From NCBI GenBank assembly GCA_017474455.1, contig JAFVHP010000034.1:124001-188000 (forward strand): DNA of 64,000 bases, written 5' to 3'. This DNA is from Lachnospiraceae bacterium. GTDB taxonomy: Bacteria; Bacillota; Clostridia; Lachnospirales; Lachnospiraceae. The notes under the pieces were generated by a model. That model worked only from the letters and a program-made list of their open reading frames with translations. It was not told the DNA's origin and searched no databases. Positions 33,422 to 43,490 of this stretch are shown one piece after another. Numbering within the stretch: position 1 is the first letter of the stretch; every line of letters starts with the position of its first letter. A program made the position numbers and the translations under genes.

Positions 33422-33950
33422 TATTGTTATCCCCTTTAGGCGTTTCCGTCCTGTCTTTCAGTACTCCGGTGAACAGAAGCCTGACGAGCGGGTACAGCAC
33501 AAGCGATACAAGCATGGTATACACAGCTTCCGGTATCGAGTAACGCACAAGAAAGGTACCGGTAAAAATATGGTTCTGCAGAAGGAAAAGGAAAACATAA
33601 CCGTAGATCCCCTTCGCCAGATCAGCAAAAAACACGACCGCGGCAGGGAATTTCAGATCGTCGATATACAGGTTCCTGCCCAGTCTGGCGCAAAAAAAAC
33701 CGGCAAGAGAATAGAAAAGCGCATAGAACCCGATAAGGTCCATCGAAAAGATATCACACAAAAGTCCCATGAAGAATCCGGTCAGGATAGCGTAGACCTC
33801 GCCTTTTGTAAGTGCGAGTGCAACCGTAATGACAAGGATGACATCCGGGATGATGCTGCCGATCCTGATGGCCTGGAACAGCGTCGTCTGCAGAATATAG
33901 GCTGCCGGGACGATCAGTATGGCAGCTATGATCCGCGCCGCTTTCATCAT
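33405..33950 (-). CDS. mreD: Rod shape-determining protein MreD
   Basis: Integral membrane component of the MreBCD elongasome. The 181-residue protein is almost entirely hydrophobic, with about five membrane segments and the typical ALTKGEVYAILTGFFMGLLCDIF region. It is identified mainly by size, hydropathy and position between mreC (4-base overlap) and PBP2. Confidence 0.92.
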   Translation of the reverse strand: MMKAARIIAAILIVPAAYILQTTLFQAIRIGSIIPDVILVITVALALTKGEVYAILTGFFMGLLCDIFSMDLIGFYALFYSLAGFFCARLGRNLYIDDLKFPAAVVFFADLAKGIYGYVFLFLLQNHIFTGTFLVRYSIPEAVYTMLVSLVLYPLVRLLFTGVLKDRTETPKGDNNIASIS

Positions 33951-34837
33951 TCGTCTGTTTCCTCATATTCTGCCTGCTGCTTGATCTCAAGTATGACCAG
34001 CACCGTATCCAGATGCTCGAAATCAACTGCCGGCGTGATGTATCCCGAACTGGTGATATTGTTGGGATCCTTTTCTATCATATTGATATAACCGATCAGT
34101 ATGCCCGGCAGATACTTGTCGCTGATATTGGAAGTAATGACCTTATCACCGTTTTTAACATTTCCCGCCGCGTCAAAAAGCTGTGAGAATGCGATGCTGC
34201 CGGTATCATAAAGCTTCAGCGATCCGGAAACGATCAGGTTCTCGCCGGAGCCGAGGATCATGGACGAGACATTTGAATTATCATCGATGATCGCCTCCAC
34301 GCGTGCCCATCGCCTGCCGGTCTGGGAGATCCTGCCGACAAGACCGCCGGCGGCCATGACGTTCATATCTTTCCGGATACCGTCGGCTTCACCCTTGTTG
34401 ATGATAAAGGAATGGTACCAGTTGCCGCTGTCCTTGGCTATTACAGAGGCGCTGAGCTTCTCGTACTGAGAATACTCCCTCTGCGTTTCGTAGAGATCTT
34501 CCAGCCTTCTTAACGAGTAATTCTTCTCCTGAAGCTGTGTCTTATCCTCAATAAGGGAAGCTATCTCATTCTTAAGCTGCCTGTTCTCTTCCCGGAGTTC
34601 TTCAATATCCCCGAAGTAATCCGTAACTCTGACAAGAGCTTTTCCGACCCTGCCCAGTCCTTCCTGGAACGGTACGATCACAAGGTCTGCCGCATCGGCA
34701 AACGGTTCAATAAAGGAAGGTACGTTAAAAGTAACGATCATCAGGATAACACAGAGAACGCCCGTAATGACCATAAGCAGCTGAGCGGAAAAGACAGCTT
34801 TTCTTTCTTCACGGTTCTTCTCGAAACGCGGGCTCAT
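33947..34837 (-). CDS. mreC: Rod shape-determining protein MreC
   Basis: Extracytoplasmic scaffold linking MreB to PBP2. The 296-residue protein has a membrane segment at about 17-40, a coiled coil at about 75-125 (DIEELREENRQLKNEIASLIEDKTQLQEK), then the MreC beta domain with VIAKDSGNWYHSFIINKG, MAAGGLVGRI and DKYLPGILIGYI. It overlaps mreB and mreD by 4 bases each. Confidence 0.95.
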   Translation of the reverse strand: MSPRFEKNREERKAVFSAQLLMVITGVLCVILMIVTFNVPSFIEPFADAADLVIVPFQEGLGRVGKALVRVTDYFGDIEELREENRQLKNEIASLIEDKTQLQEKNYSLRRLEDLYETQREYSQYEKLSASVIAKDSGNWYHSFIINKGEADGIRKDMNVMAAGGLVGRISQTGRRWARVEAIIDDNSNVSSMILGSGENLIVSGSLKLYDTGSIAFSQLFDAAGNVKNGDKVITSNISDKYLPGILIGYINMIEKDPNNITSSGYITPAVDFEHLDTVLVILEIKQQAEYEETDE

Positions 34838-35850
34838 TTTGACAGGCCCTCGATCGTATAAGCAAGTGATCTGTAGAAAGATTTGCGGATGATCTGGGCG
34901 ATCCCCAGAACAGCCGAATTGACCGGACTTTTCGCAATGTTGACCGGCAGGGAGACCTCATCGCCGATCATCTGCCACAGTTGTGCCTGTGTGGAAGCTC
35001 CCCCCGTAAGGAAAACGCCGTGTCTGTATATATCCGCGGCAAGCTCGGGAGGTGTCCTCTCAAGCGTCACGCGTATGCTCTCGGCGATCATCCTGAAACT
35101 GTCAGCCAGCGAGGACGCGGCAAAATCATAGGTGATCTTCCTCTCCTTCGGAAGACCAGTCACGATATCCCTGCCGAACACGGAAACTTCCATATCCCTG
35201 TCTTTGACGGGGTCGGCATCATGAAATGCGATGCGCACGCTTTCCGCCGTTTTCATGCCGATGACCAGATTGAATTCCCGCCTGACGGCATTTACAAGAG
35301 TGGCATCAAAGCCGTGTCCGCCTGTTTTGATCAGACGGCTCAGTACGATCCCGCCCAGGGACAGTACGGAGATCTCCGTAGTATCATAGCCGACGTCGAC
35401 GACCAGGACGCCCTGGGAGTTTTTCACATCGATGCCCATGCCCAGCGCATCCGCGACAGACCTGTCGACCGCCATGATCTTCCTGGCTTTTATGCCGGCA
35501 TCTTTCAGCAGGTCATAAAAGGCCCTTTTTTCAACTTCTGTAACGTCTGTTGGAATGGAAATGTAGTAATCGGCGCCTTTCAGATATCCCTTCTGGATAT
35601 CCTTCATCAGCATACGGATCAGGAGCTCCATATTGTTGATGTCGGCAATGACACCGCTGGAAAGCGGTGAAGAAACAACTATATTCGCCGGGGCTTTCTC
35701 GAACATTTCATATGCCGAGTCACCGTAAGCGATCATGCGGCTGCGGTTCTCGATCGCGATCATGTTTTTCTGAACATAGATCTGATCGGCAGCGTCACTG
35801 AAGATCTTTATCGTATAAGTGCCAAGATCGATGGCAAACGTATTGCTCAT
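34834..35850 (-). CDS. mreB: Actin-like shape protein MreB
   Basis: Filament-forming actin homologue that guides lateral wall growth. The 338-residue protein has the phosphate-1 loop FAIDLGTYTIKIF, VVDVGYDTTEISVLSLGGIV with the phosphate-2 loop, and GVFLTGGASTQAQL. It is first in the mreBCD group and directly downstream of radC. The phosphate loop TYTIK departs from the common TANT(L/V) form, so an MreB-like paralogue is possible. Confidence 0.92.
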   Translation of the reverse strand: MSNTFAIDLGTYTIKIFSDAADQIYVQKNMIAIENRSRMIAYGDSAYEMFEKAPANIVVSSPLSSGVIADINNMELLIRMLMKDIQKGYLKGADYYISIPTDVTEVEKRAFYDLLKDAGIKARKIMAVDRSVADALGMGIDVKNSQGVLVVDVGYDTTEISVLSLGGIVLSRLIKTGGHGFDATLVNAVRREFNLVIGMKTAESVRIAFHDADPVKDRDMEVSVFGRDIVTGLPKERKITYDFAASSLADSFRMIAESIRVTLERTPPELAADIYRHGVFLTGGASTQAQLWQMIGDEVSLPVNIAKSPVNSAVLGIAQIIRKSFYRSLAYTIEGLSK

Positions 35851-35868
35851 TCGTCAGTCCCTTCCTCT

Positions 35869-36564
35869 TCAGAGGTGGTCCAGATATCCGCACTGACGCA
35901 GGCTCCTGTATTCGCCGTCCCCGATCACCAGATGATCTATCAGTTCTATGCCAAGCAGATGACCAGCTTTCAGGATCTTATCGGTGATCTCGATATCCTC
36001 GCCGCTGGGCTCCGGATCTCCGCTCGGATGATTATGCAGAAGCATAATATTTACTGCCTGCATACTCAGTGCGTTCACAAACACTTCGCGGGCAGATAAA
36101 AGAGCTGTATTAACAGTTCCCTGAGAAAGGACAGTCTCTCCAAGGAGCGATAATCTCTGATCGAGCAGAAGAAGAAGGCATATCTCCTTCTTCTCGTGCC
36201 GAAGCCTCTCCATATAATAGTCCGCTACTGTGGCAGGGTCCCTGAAGGACAGCCTGTGTTTGGCCTTTTCAGCAGACATACGTTTGGATACTTCGGCCAG
36301 GCATAACAGTTTTACTGCCTTGACCTGCCCGATCCCGCGGACCGAAAGCAGTTCGTCCAGCCTGAGATCATATAGCACAGACAAAGCAGTATTATCTTTA
36401 TCACGAATGGACAGGATCTCCTGTCCGAGCGCCGTTGCGGAAACTGATTCAGTTCCGGTCCGTAAAATGAGTGCCAGAAGCTCCGCATTTGTCAGGCTCG
36501 CGGGTCCGTGGCTGATAAAGCGCTCATACGGCATCTCATCATTATATGCGAATTCTTTTTTCAT
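35869..36564 (-). CDS. radC: RadC family JAMM-domain protein
   Basis: The 231-residue protein has an N-terminal helix-hairpin-helix region (LRLDELLSVRGIGQVKAVKL) and a C-terminal JAMM metalloprotease-like domain with LLHNHPSGDPEPSGED. Despite its name the family's role in DNA repair is doubtful. AAGGAGG precedes the ATG. It leads the mre operon from a promoter within the preceding gene. Confidence 0.95.
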   Translation of the reverse strand: MKKEFAYNDEMPYERFISHGPASLTNAELLALILRTGTESVSATALGQEILSIRDKDNTALSVLYDLRLDELLSVRGIGQVKAVKLLCLAEVSKRMSAEKAKHRLSFRDPATVADYYMERLRHEKKEICLLLLLDQRLSLLGETVLSQGTVNTALLSAREVFVNALSMQAVNIMLLHNHPSGDPEPSGEDIEITDKILKAGHLLGIELIDHLVIGDGEYRSLRQCGYLDHL

Positions 36565-36601
36565 ATGCCTCCTTGCTCTCCGGGCAGGGAAGCTTTAGAT
36601 A

Positions 36602-36630
36602 ATTTTATAGACTAATAAGACCCCGGTCAA
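36602..36630 (-). promoter_or_regulatory. Promoter of the radC-mreBCD operon
   Basis: On the minus strand TTGACC (36625-36630), a 17-base spacer and TAAAAT (36602-36607), each 5 of 6 matches. It is embedded in the last codons of the PLP-enzyme gene. Confidence 0.7.
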
Positions 36631-37894
36631 GGAGATTTTGGAGACTTCTCATGATGCCGTAGCGTACATGCCCGAAGGTCAGGCCGCCCTGGAAAAACGC
36701 TGTGTACGGCTCCCTTAAGGGGCCGTCCGCAGACAGTTCGATCGATGAACCCGAGACAAATGCGCCGGCAGCCATTATGACCGGGACGTCGTATCCCGGC
36801 ATGTCGGAAGGATAAGGTACAACGAAGCTGTCAATGGGGGAAGCGGCCTGAATACCCTCGCAGAAACCGATCAGTCCCTCCGGGGTGCCAAATGTTACAG
36901 CCTGTATGATATCGTGTCTGTCTTCAGCTGCCGAAGGATTGACCCAAAATCCCAGCCGCTCATAACAGGCAGCAGCAAATATCGCACCCTTTAAGGCGCT
37001 GGCCGTCACTTCCGGCGCCAGGAAAAATCCCTGGAACATGGACGGGAGGACATCAAGCGTTGCACCGACTTCTTTCCCCAGCCCCGGTGCCGTCAGCCTG
37101 ACCGCAGCGTTCTCTATGCATTCTTTAGTTCCGCAGATGTAACCGCCCGTAGGGGCCAGCCCGCCTCCGGGATTCTTTATCAGTGATCCGACTGTCATAT
37201 CCGCACCGACGTCCGAGGGCTCCTTCTTTTCCACAAATTCCCCGTAACAGTTGTCGACCATACATACAACATCCGGCCTTAATGTATGGATCAGTTCCAC
37301 CGCTTCTCCGATCTGGTCCACCGACAGGGTCCTCCTGGTCAGATACCCCCTGGAGCGCTGGATCGCGCAGATATGCAGTGTCCGGTCTTTCAGGAGTTCC
37401 CGGATACCGTCAAAGTCAAATCCTCCGTCCTCTTTCAGGTCCACTTCCCTGTAACTGACGCCGTACTCTGCAAGGGATCCCTTCTGCGGCCTGATCCCGA
37501 TCACCCCTTCCAGCGTGTCGTAGGGGCCTCCCGATACATAAGCCAGCGTCTGGCCGGGACGAAGGTTTCCGGACAGGGCAAGGCTCAGTGCGTGTGTGCC
37601 GCAGGTGATCTGCGGCCTTACAAGCGCGTCCTCGGAGCCAAAATAATATGAATAGGCTTTTTCCAGTCCTTCCCTTCCTATGTCGTCATATCCGTATCCG
37701 GTCGTGCCTTTCAGGGAAGCTTCACCGATATGTGCCTTCTGCATCGCATTGATCACACGCAGCTGGTTGTACTGTGCAGTCCGTTCTATATCTTTGAACG
37801 GATCCTTAAGTCCTGCCAGGATATCCTCCGAATATTCACAGACAGCCCTGCTTATGCCCAGATCCGCAAACAGTTCCAGTTCCTCTTTATCCAT
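36605..37894 (-). CDS. Methionine gamma-lyase family PLP enzyme
   Basis: The 429-residue fold-type I PLP protein belongs to the family often labelled aluminium resistance or methionine gamma-lyase-like (Bacillus YnbB). Features are GTTGYGYDDIGREGLEKAY, RPQITCGTHALSLALSGNLRPGQ, VDNCYGEFVE with the cofactor Asp, and GSLIKNPGGGLAPTGGYI with the PLP Lys. The true substrate is unproven. It lies 3 bases after miaA, the usual neighbour in Firmicutes. Confidence 0.9.
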   Translation of the reverse strand: MDKEELELFADLGISRAVCEYSEDILAGLKDPFKDIERTAQYNQLRVINAMQKAHIGEASLKGTTGYGYDDIGREGLEKAYSYYFGSEDALVRPQITCGTHALSLALSGNLRPGQTLAYVSGGPYDTLEGVIGIRPQKGSLAEYGVSYREVDLKEDGGFDFDGIRELLKDRTLHICAIQRSRGYLTRRTLSVDQIGEAVELIHTLRPDVVCMVDNCYGEFVEKKEPSDVGADMTVGSLIKNPGGGLAPTGGYICGTKECIENAAVRLTAPGLGKEVGATLDVLPSMFQGFFLAPEVTASALKGAIFAAACYERLGFWVNPSAAEDRHDIIQAVTFGTPEGLIGFCEGIQAASPIDSFVVPYPSDMPGYDVPVIMAAGAFVSGSSIELSADGPLREPYTAFFQGGLTFGHVRYGIMRSLQNLLDRGLISL

Positions 37895-37897
37895 CCT

Positions 37898-38872
37898 TCA
37901 TCCTTTCAGGATCGTCTTCCTTACGATCCCGGCCATATATTCAGCGATCTCTTCTGCGCCGGAAAATCCGGCAGGATCGATCCGTATCCAGTCCTTTTCG
38001 GCATAAAACCAGGTCTGCTGCCTTTTTGCATAATGCCTTGACGCGATTTTAATGTTCGCCGCCGCTTCATCCAGAGTACATTTTCCATCCAGATGATCGA
38101 GAATTTCCTTATATCCGATCCCCTGCATGGACTGAAAGCTTCTGTCGAACCCTTTTTTCTTAAGATTTTCGACTTCTTTGACCAGTCCGTTTTCGAACAT
38201 GATATCCACACGCCGGTCGATAGCCTCGTACAAAAGCTTCCTGTCAGGATCCATAAGGAATCTGACTGCGTCATATTCCGGTTCTTTCTTCTTCTGTTCC
38301 TCGTTATGCGAAGAGATCGGCTGTCCGGTCTGTGCATAGTATTCCAGCGCCCTGATCACCCTTTTTATATTGTTTTCATGGATCTTCCCGGCTGACACCG
38401 GATCCGCTTCGGCCAGCATCCGGTGCAGGGCGGACGCCCCGTTCTTTTTCGCGAACTCTTCCAGTTCCTTTCTGTACGCGGTATCTTCCGCAGTTTGAGT
38501 AAAATCAGTCCCGTACAAAAAAGCCCGTATATAAAATCCTGTCCCTCCGGCGAGGACCGGGATCAGCCCCTGTCCGTAAAAACGCTCGTAGGCCTGCCTG
38601 GCCATCTGCTGGAAGAGGACGACATTCCACGGCTCTTCCGGCTCCAGACAGTCTATAAGTGCGTGCGGGACACCTTTCTGTTCGGCAGGTGTTGTTTTTG
38701 CGGTTCCGATATCCATGTGCCTGTAGCACTGCATCGAGTCACCGGAAATGACCGCGCCCCCGATCAGTCTGCACAGTTCCACAGCGCATGCCGATTTACC
38801 GGAAGCAGTCGGTCCCGCGATGATAACGAGCGGGCGTTCAGACTGTACGCTTGAATTTTCTTTCCAGTTCAT
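37898..38872 (-). CDS. miaA: tRNA dimethylallyltransferase
   Basis: Adds the isopentenyl group to A37 of tRNAs reading U-starting codons; MiaB then methylthiolates it. The ATG at 38872 (MNWKENSSVQSERP) behind GGAAAAG is preferred over upstream ATGs deeper in mutL. The 324-residue protein has the P-loop IAGPTASGKSA, ISGDSMQCYRHMDIGTAK, and SMQGIGYKEI. It overlaps the mutL 3' end by 35 bases. Confidence 0.95.
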   Translation of the reverse strand: MNWKENSSVQSERPLVIIAGPTASGKSACAVELCRLIGGAVISGDSMQCYRHMDIGTAKTTPAEQKGVPHALIDCLEPEEPWNVVLFQQMARQAYERFYGQGLIPVLAGGTGFYIRAFLYGTDFTQTAEDTAYRKELEEFAKKNGASALHRMLAEADPVSAGKIHENNIKRVIRALEYYAQTGQPISSHNEEQKKKEPEYDAVRFLMDPDRKLLYEAIDRRVDIMFENGLVKEVENLKKKGFDRSFQSMQGIGYKEILDHLDGKCTLDEAAANIKIASRHYAKRQQTWFYAEKDWIRIDPAGFSGAEEIAEYMAGIVRKTILKG

Positions 38873-40748
38873 CTTTTCCAAAGACCACCATAGTCGGTCT
38901 TCCATGCGGGCAGTGATACGGATCTTCCAGTCCGAGCAGTTCTTCAATCAGTTCGGCCGCCTCGGCAAAAGACAAAAGGTTCCCGCCTTTGACAGCTGCC
39001 TTGCAGGACATGGAAGCCACTTTCTGCAATATGACGGAAGGTGTGCCTTCCAGTTTTTCATCAAGGATCTCGTCCAGCGTATCCAGAAGCATTGACTGCG
39101 GGGAAGCGCCATAGAGTTCTGCCGGCACAGCCCGCATGGCATAGGCGTTTTCTCCGAAGCTCTCCAGCTCGAAGCCCAGCTTTTCAAATGTATCCCGGTA
39201 TCTTTCATATGCCGCCTCCTGTCTGCCCGTCAGATGAACGACGGCAGGCGGGGACAGCAGCTGGGATGAGCCCTGGTCCTGAAGACCGGCGCTGACTCTT
39301 TTCATGATCCTTTCGTAGTGCACTTTCTCATGGGCTGCATGCTGATCTATCATCAGCATCTTTCCTTCCGTCTCAATGATCCAGTATGTGGAAAAGACCT
39401 GACCGGCTATCCTGAAGCCGGCCGCTTTTTCTTTTGAAAAGATCGGAAGTTCCTGCTGGACAGGTACCTGCTCCCTTATATCTTCTGCTGTTACCGGCGG
39501 AAGTTCAGTTCCCGCCTCTTCTGCAGTCTTCGGTGCAGGATCATAAACGGCCTGTTCATCGAACAGTACATCGCTCCCTGTTTCGGGCAGCTCGTAAGAA
39601 AGGCCGGAAGTCTTTTCGGACCTTCCTTTTTCAAAAGGTTCGACATGCCCCTCCTGTCTGAACAGTTCGATCCTTTCCTGTTCTTCAGCCCTTACGGAAG
39701 CTGATTCTTCACGGGCATTCAAGAAGTTTCCTTCCGTGATCTTCTCTTTCCTTCCAAGGGCTGACCGGACTGCGTTTTTAACGAATGAATAGATCTTTTC
39801 CGGATCTACGAAACGGATCTCCATTTTGGACGGATGGACATTGATGTCCAACAGTGCCGGGTCCATGTCGAGATTCAGTACGGCAAAAGGAAACCTGTGC
39901 TGCATCAGGTCAGTGCCGTAACCTTCTTCCAACGCTTTGGACAGAAGATCATTCTTAAGTATCCTACCGTTGACGTAAAAGAACTCCTGGCTCCTGCCTG
40001 ACCTTGTCAGCTGCGGATGTGCCGCGTAGCCCCTGATGGTGATATCCCCGTTCTCCGTCTCTTCCCGGCCGGTCACTTCGATCAGCCTGTCCATCGTTTC
40101 TTTACCGAAAATGCGGTAGATCACCTCTTTGAGACTGCCGTTTCCGGTCGTATGGAGCTTTTCCTGTCCGTTCACCCGGTAATGGAATGAAATTTCCGGA
40201 TGGGACAGTGCGAACTGCTGGATCATATCCGTTATATAGGCTGCTTCCGTCTGGGGCCTCTTAAGGAACTTCCGGCGTACGGGGACATTGCTGAACAGGT
40301 CCCTGACGATAACGGTCGTACCGCGCGGCGCTCCTGCCTCGCTCACCTCCAGTTCCTGTCCGGAATACGGCCTGTTCCGGACATGTACACCGACCGTCTC
40401 TTCTTCACAGCGCGTGATCATCTCCACATCCGCAACGGCAGCTATACTGGAAAGCGCTTCCCCGCGGAATCCGAGAGACGATATGCGGTGCAGGTCGGCC
40501 GCCGTATCTATTTTGCTGGTAGCATGCCTGTAAAAGGCATAAACTATCTCATCTTTTTTAATGCCGCAGCCGTTGTCGCTCACCCTCAAAAAGGATATCC
40601 CGCCGTCCCTGATCTCGCAGGTCACGGCAGTTGCTCCGGCGTCTATTGAATTTTCGATCAGCTCTTTGGCAACGTTCATGGGTCTTTCGACCACTTCACC
40701 GGCAGCTATCTTGCTGATCGTATCGTCACTCAGAATATGTATCGGCAT
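38838..40748 (-). CDS. mutL: DNA mismatch repair protein MutL
   Basis: Couples MutS recognition to strand incision. The 636-residue protein has the GHKL ATPase (ELIENSIDAGAT, VSDNGCGI, GFRGEALSSIA) and a C-terminal dimerisation domain carrying the endonuclease motif DQHAAHEKVHYE together with SCKAAVKGG and CPHGRPTMV. It is therefore the nicking type used where MutH is absent. It is 6 bases downstream of mutS. Confidence 0.97.
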   Translation of the reverse strand: MPIHILSDDTISKIAAGEVVERPMNVAKELIENSIDAGATAVTCEIRDGGISFLRVSDNGCGIKKDEIVYAFYRHATSKIDTAADLHRISSLGFRGEALSSIAAVADVEMITRCEEETVGVHVRNRPYSGQELEVSEAGAPRGTTVIVRDLFSNVPVRRKFLKRPQTEAAYITDMIQQFALSHPEISFHYRVNGQEKLHTTGNGSLKEVIYRIFGKETMDRLIEVTGREETENGDITIRGYAAHPQLTRSGRSQEFFYVNGRILKNDLLSKALEEGYGTDLMQHRFPFAVLNLDMDPALLDINVHPSKMEIRFVDPEKIYSFVKNAVRSALGRKEKITEGNFLNAREESASVRAEEQERIELFRQEGHVEPFEKGRSEKTSGLSYELPETGSDVLFDEQAVYDPAPKTAEEAGTELPPVTAEDIREQVPVQQELPIFSKEKAAGFRIAGQVFSTYWIIETEGKMLMIDQHAAHEKVHYERIMKRVSAGLQDQGSSQLLSPPAVVHLTGRQEAAYERYRDTFEKLGFELESFGENAYAMRAVPAELYGASPQSMLLDTLDEILDEKLEGTPSVILQKVASMSCKAAVKGGNLLSFAEAAELIEELLGLEDPYHCPHGRPTMVVFGKDELERKFKRTV

Positions 40749-40754
40749 AGTGCT

Positions 40755-43490
40755 TCAGGGTCTCCAGGTGTTTTTCAGTTCGTTCTGCAGTCTGTACAGT
40801 GTATTTAAGGCGTCTACCGGCGTCAGGTTCCCGATATCCAGCGCTCTTATCTCATCGGCGATCTTTGCCTCGTCTACGGTATCGAACAGTGACATCTGTG
40901 AAAGGTCCACTTCGTCATAATGGACGCCCTTTTTCTTCGTCCGTTCATCTTTCGAGACGTCGATGCTCTTTGCCTTTTCAGCGATATCGTTTTCCGTAAG
41001 CTGCCCCAGGATCTCTTTGGCCCTGTCGATCACCATGTCCGGGATGCCGGCCAGCCTGGCGACCTGGATGCCGTAGCTTCTGTCAGCACCTCCCGGTATG
41101 ATCTTGCGCAGGAAAACGATGTCATCCCCGTTCTCCTTGACGGCGATGCAGTAATTGTTCACGCCGGGCAGCTTCCCCTCCAGTTCGGTCAGCTCATGAT
41201 AATGTGTGGCAAAGAGAGTCTTTGCGCCAAGGAGCCTTTTGCTGCTGATATGCTCGATCACAGCCCAGGCAATGGCCAGTCCGTCGTAGGTGGAAGTGCC
41301 GCGGCCGATCTCATCCAGGATAAGCAGGCTGTTTTTGGTCGCGTTCCTGATGATGGATGCGACTTCATTCATCTCGACCATAAATGTGCTCTGGCCGCTC
41401 CCGAGGTCATCAGAAGCCCCTACCCTGGTGAATATCCTGTCTACGATGCACAGGTCAGCTTCCCTTGCAGGGACAAAGGAACCGGTCTGGGCCATCAGCA
41501 CGATCAGTGCGACCTGGCGCATATACGTCGACTTGCCGGCCATATTAGGTCCGGTTATGATCGCCGTCGTCCTCTTATCCATGTCCAGCAGGGTATCATT
41601 GTCCACAAATTCCCCCTGCAGCATCTGTTCAACAACAGGATGCCTGCCTCCGGCGATCCTGATCAATCCTTTTTCATTGATGGACGGTCTGACATAACCG
41701 TTCCGTTCTGCCGCAACAGACATCGCGCACAGTACGTCCAGTGCCGCCAGCGCCCTGGCCGCTCCCTGGATACTGGGCGTTATGGAAGCGATCCTGTCAC
41801 GGATCTGTGTAAAGAGTTCATACTCCAGTGCGTAAAGCTTGTCCTGGGCATTGATGATCGTATCTTCCAGATTCTTCAGCTTTTCAGTCGTGTACCGCTC
41901 GGAACCGACCAGCGTCTGTTTGCGGATATAATCATCAGGCACCATTGATTTATAGGAATTGGTGACGTCGAAATAATAGCCGAAGACCTTGTTGTATTTG
42001 ATCTTCAGGTTCCTGATCCCTGTCCTCTCCCGGTCTTCTTCTTCCAGGTCCAGGAGCCACTGCCTGCTGCTGGTCCTGGCATTGCGGAACCTGTCGACAT
42101 CTTCGTTGTACCCGTCCCGGATAAAGCCTCCCTCATGCAGCGTCAGCGGCGGATCATCTTCGATCGCCCTTTCCAGAAGGTCCTTCAGTTCGGAGAAATC
42201 TTCCATCTCATCCTTAAGCTCTGTCAGCAGCGGATCTGATAAAGCCCCGATAAGCATGCGCACCGGCTTAAAGACGGCAAGTGATGACCTTAAGGCGATC
42301 AGGTCCCTGGCATTGGCGCTCAAATAAGAGATCCTGGTCATCAGGCGTTCAAGATCATATACGTTCTGCAGGTATTCCCTGATCTCATCCCGGTCTACGC
42401 TGTTATTGCAGAGCGTTTCCACAGCATCCTGTCTTTTGATGATGTCTTCTTTGGAGAGCAGCGGCTGTTCCAGCCATGACCTTAAAGTCCTGGCTCCCAT
42501 CGCTGTGACCGTCCTGTCCATGACCCATAAAAGACTGCCCCGTTTCTGTTTTTCCCTGATCGTCTCGGTGATCTCAAGCGACCGTCTGGTCGTGTTGTCC
42601 AGCAGCATGAACTTGCCGGTCGTATACACGTCCAGCGCGGTAATGCCGGAAAGATCGTTTTTCTGCGTATCATAGAGGTACTTAAGAAGCGCTCCGGCCG
42701 CCGCCCTGCCGAGCGGGCAGGCATCAAGCGAAAGCGCCTGCAGGGACGGGACTTTGAAATGTCTTAAGACCAGCCTGGTACTGGCCTGGTCTTCAAACCC
42801 CGAGGCATCGACGGGATGGATGCTTGCGTCTGTCTGTGAACTGAATCCTTCCGTCTGCGCGATCGACATCATAAAGCCGTCATTGCAAATGATCTCTGAA
42901 GGCTGGTACTGGAGGATCTCATTGATCGTTTTCTGCTTTCCCCGGACCTGTGTGACCCTGAAATCACCGGTCGACAGATCGCAGGCCGCGATCCCGGCGG
43001 CCATATTGTTTTCCGCTGACGCTCCTGTTCCCTTTTCAGGGCCAAAGTCCGTTCCGGTATAGAAAACACAGAGGATATAGTTGTTCCTGGTCTCGTCCAG
43101 GGAATTCATATCCAGATTTGTGCCGGGCGTCACGATCCTGATCACATCTCTTTTTACGATGCCTTTTGCTGTTTTCGGGTCTTCCAGCTGCTCGCAGATG
43201 GCGACGGAATAGCCTTTGGAGACCAGCCTGGTCAGGTACCCGTCGACCGCATGGAAAGGAACTCCGCACATGGGTGCCCTTTCTTCCAGACCGCACATCT
43301 TACCGGTCAGCGTCAGTTCCAGTTCCCTTGAGACCGTGACCGCGTCTTCGAAGAACATCTCGTAAAAATCACCCAGTCTGTAGAACACGATACAGCCGGG
43401 ATAATCGTTTTTTGTCTTAATGTAATGCTGCATCATCGGAGAAAGCATCTCCATCTGCTGCGGCGTCAGTTCACTGATACTTTTCGTCAT
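40755..43490 (-). CDS. mutS: DNA mismatch repair protein MutS
   Basis: Recognises base mismatches. The ATG at 43490 (MTKSISELTPQQMEML) overlaps the miaB stop by 4 bases (ATGA); an earlier in-frame GTG or ATG would add an arginine-rich leader not seen in the family. The 911-residue protein has the mismatch-contacting FYRLGDFYEMF, the connector and lever domains, and the ATPase with TGPNMAGKSTYMRQ, LILDEIGRGTSTYDGLA and FATHYHEL. Confidence 0.97.
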   Translation of the reverse strand: MTKSISELTPQQMEMLSPMMQHYIKTKNDYPGCIVFYRLGDFYEMFFEDAVTVSRELELTLTGKMCGLEERAPMCGVPFHAVDGYLTRLVSKGYSVAICEQLEDPKTAKGIVKRDVIRIVTPGTNLDMNSLDETRNNYILCVFYTGTDFGPEKGTGASAENNMAAGIAACDLSTGDFRVTQVRGKQKTINEILQYQPSEIICNDGFMMSIAQTEGFSSQTDASIHPVDASGFEDQASTRLVLRHFKVPSLQALSLDACPLGRAAAGALLKYLYDTQKNDLSGITALDVYTTGKFMLLDNTTRRSLEITETIREKQKRGSLLWVMDRTVTAMGARTLRSWLEQPLLSKEDIIKRQDAVETLCNNSVDRDEIREYLQNVYDLERLMTRISYLSANARDLIALRSSLAVFKPVRMLIGALSDPLLTELKDEMEDFSELKDLLERAIEDDPPLTLHEGGFIRDGYNEDVDRFRNARTSSRQWLLDLEEEDRERTGIRNLKIKYNKVFGYYFDVTNSYKSMVPDDYIRKQTLVGSERYTTEKLKNLEDTIINAQDKLYALEYELFTQIRDRIASITPSIQGAARALAALDVLCAMSVAAERNGYVRPSINEKGLIRIAGGRHPVVEQMLQGEFVDNDTLLDMDKRTTAIITGPNMAGKSTYMRQVALIVLMAQTGSFVPAREADLCIVDRIFTRVGASDDLGSGQSTFMVEMNEVASIIRNATKNSLLILDEIGRGTSTYDGLAIAWAVIEHISSKRLLGAKTLFATHYHELTELEGKLPGVNNYCIAVKENGDDIVFLRKIIPGGADRSYGIQVARLAGIPDMVIDRAKEILGQLTENDIAEKAKSIDVSKDERTKKKGVHYDEVDLSQMSLFDTVDEAKIADEIRALDIGNLTPVDALNTLYRLQNELKNTWRP

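Noticed and set aside
36605-37894. Aluminium-resistance protein
   Set aside because: That label has weak support for the family; the PLP-enzyme features justify only a methionine-gamma-lyase-family call.
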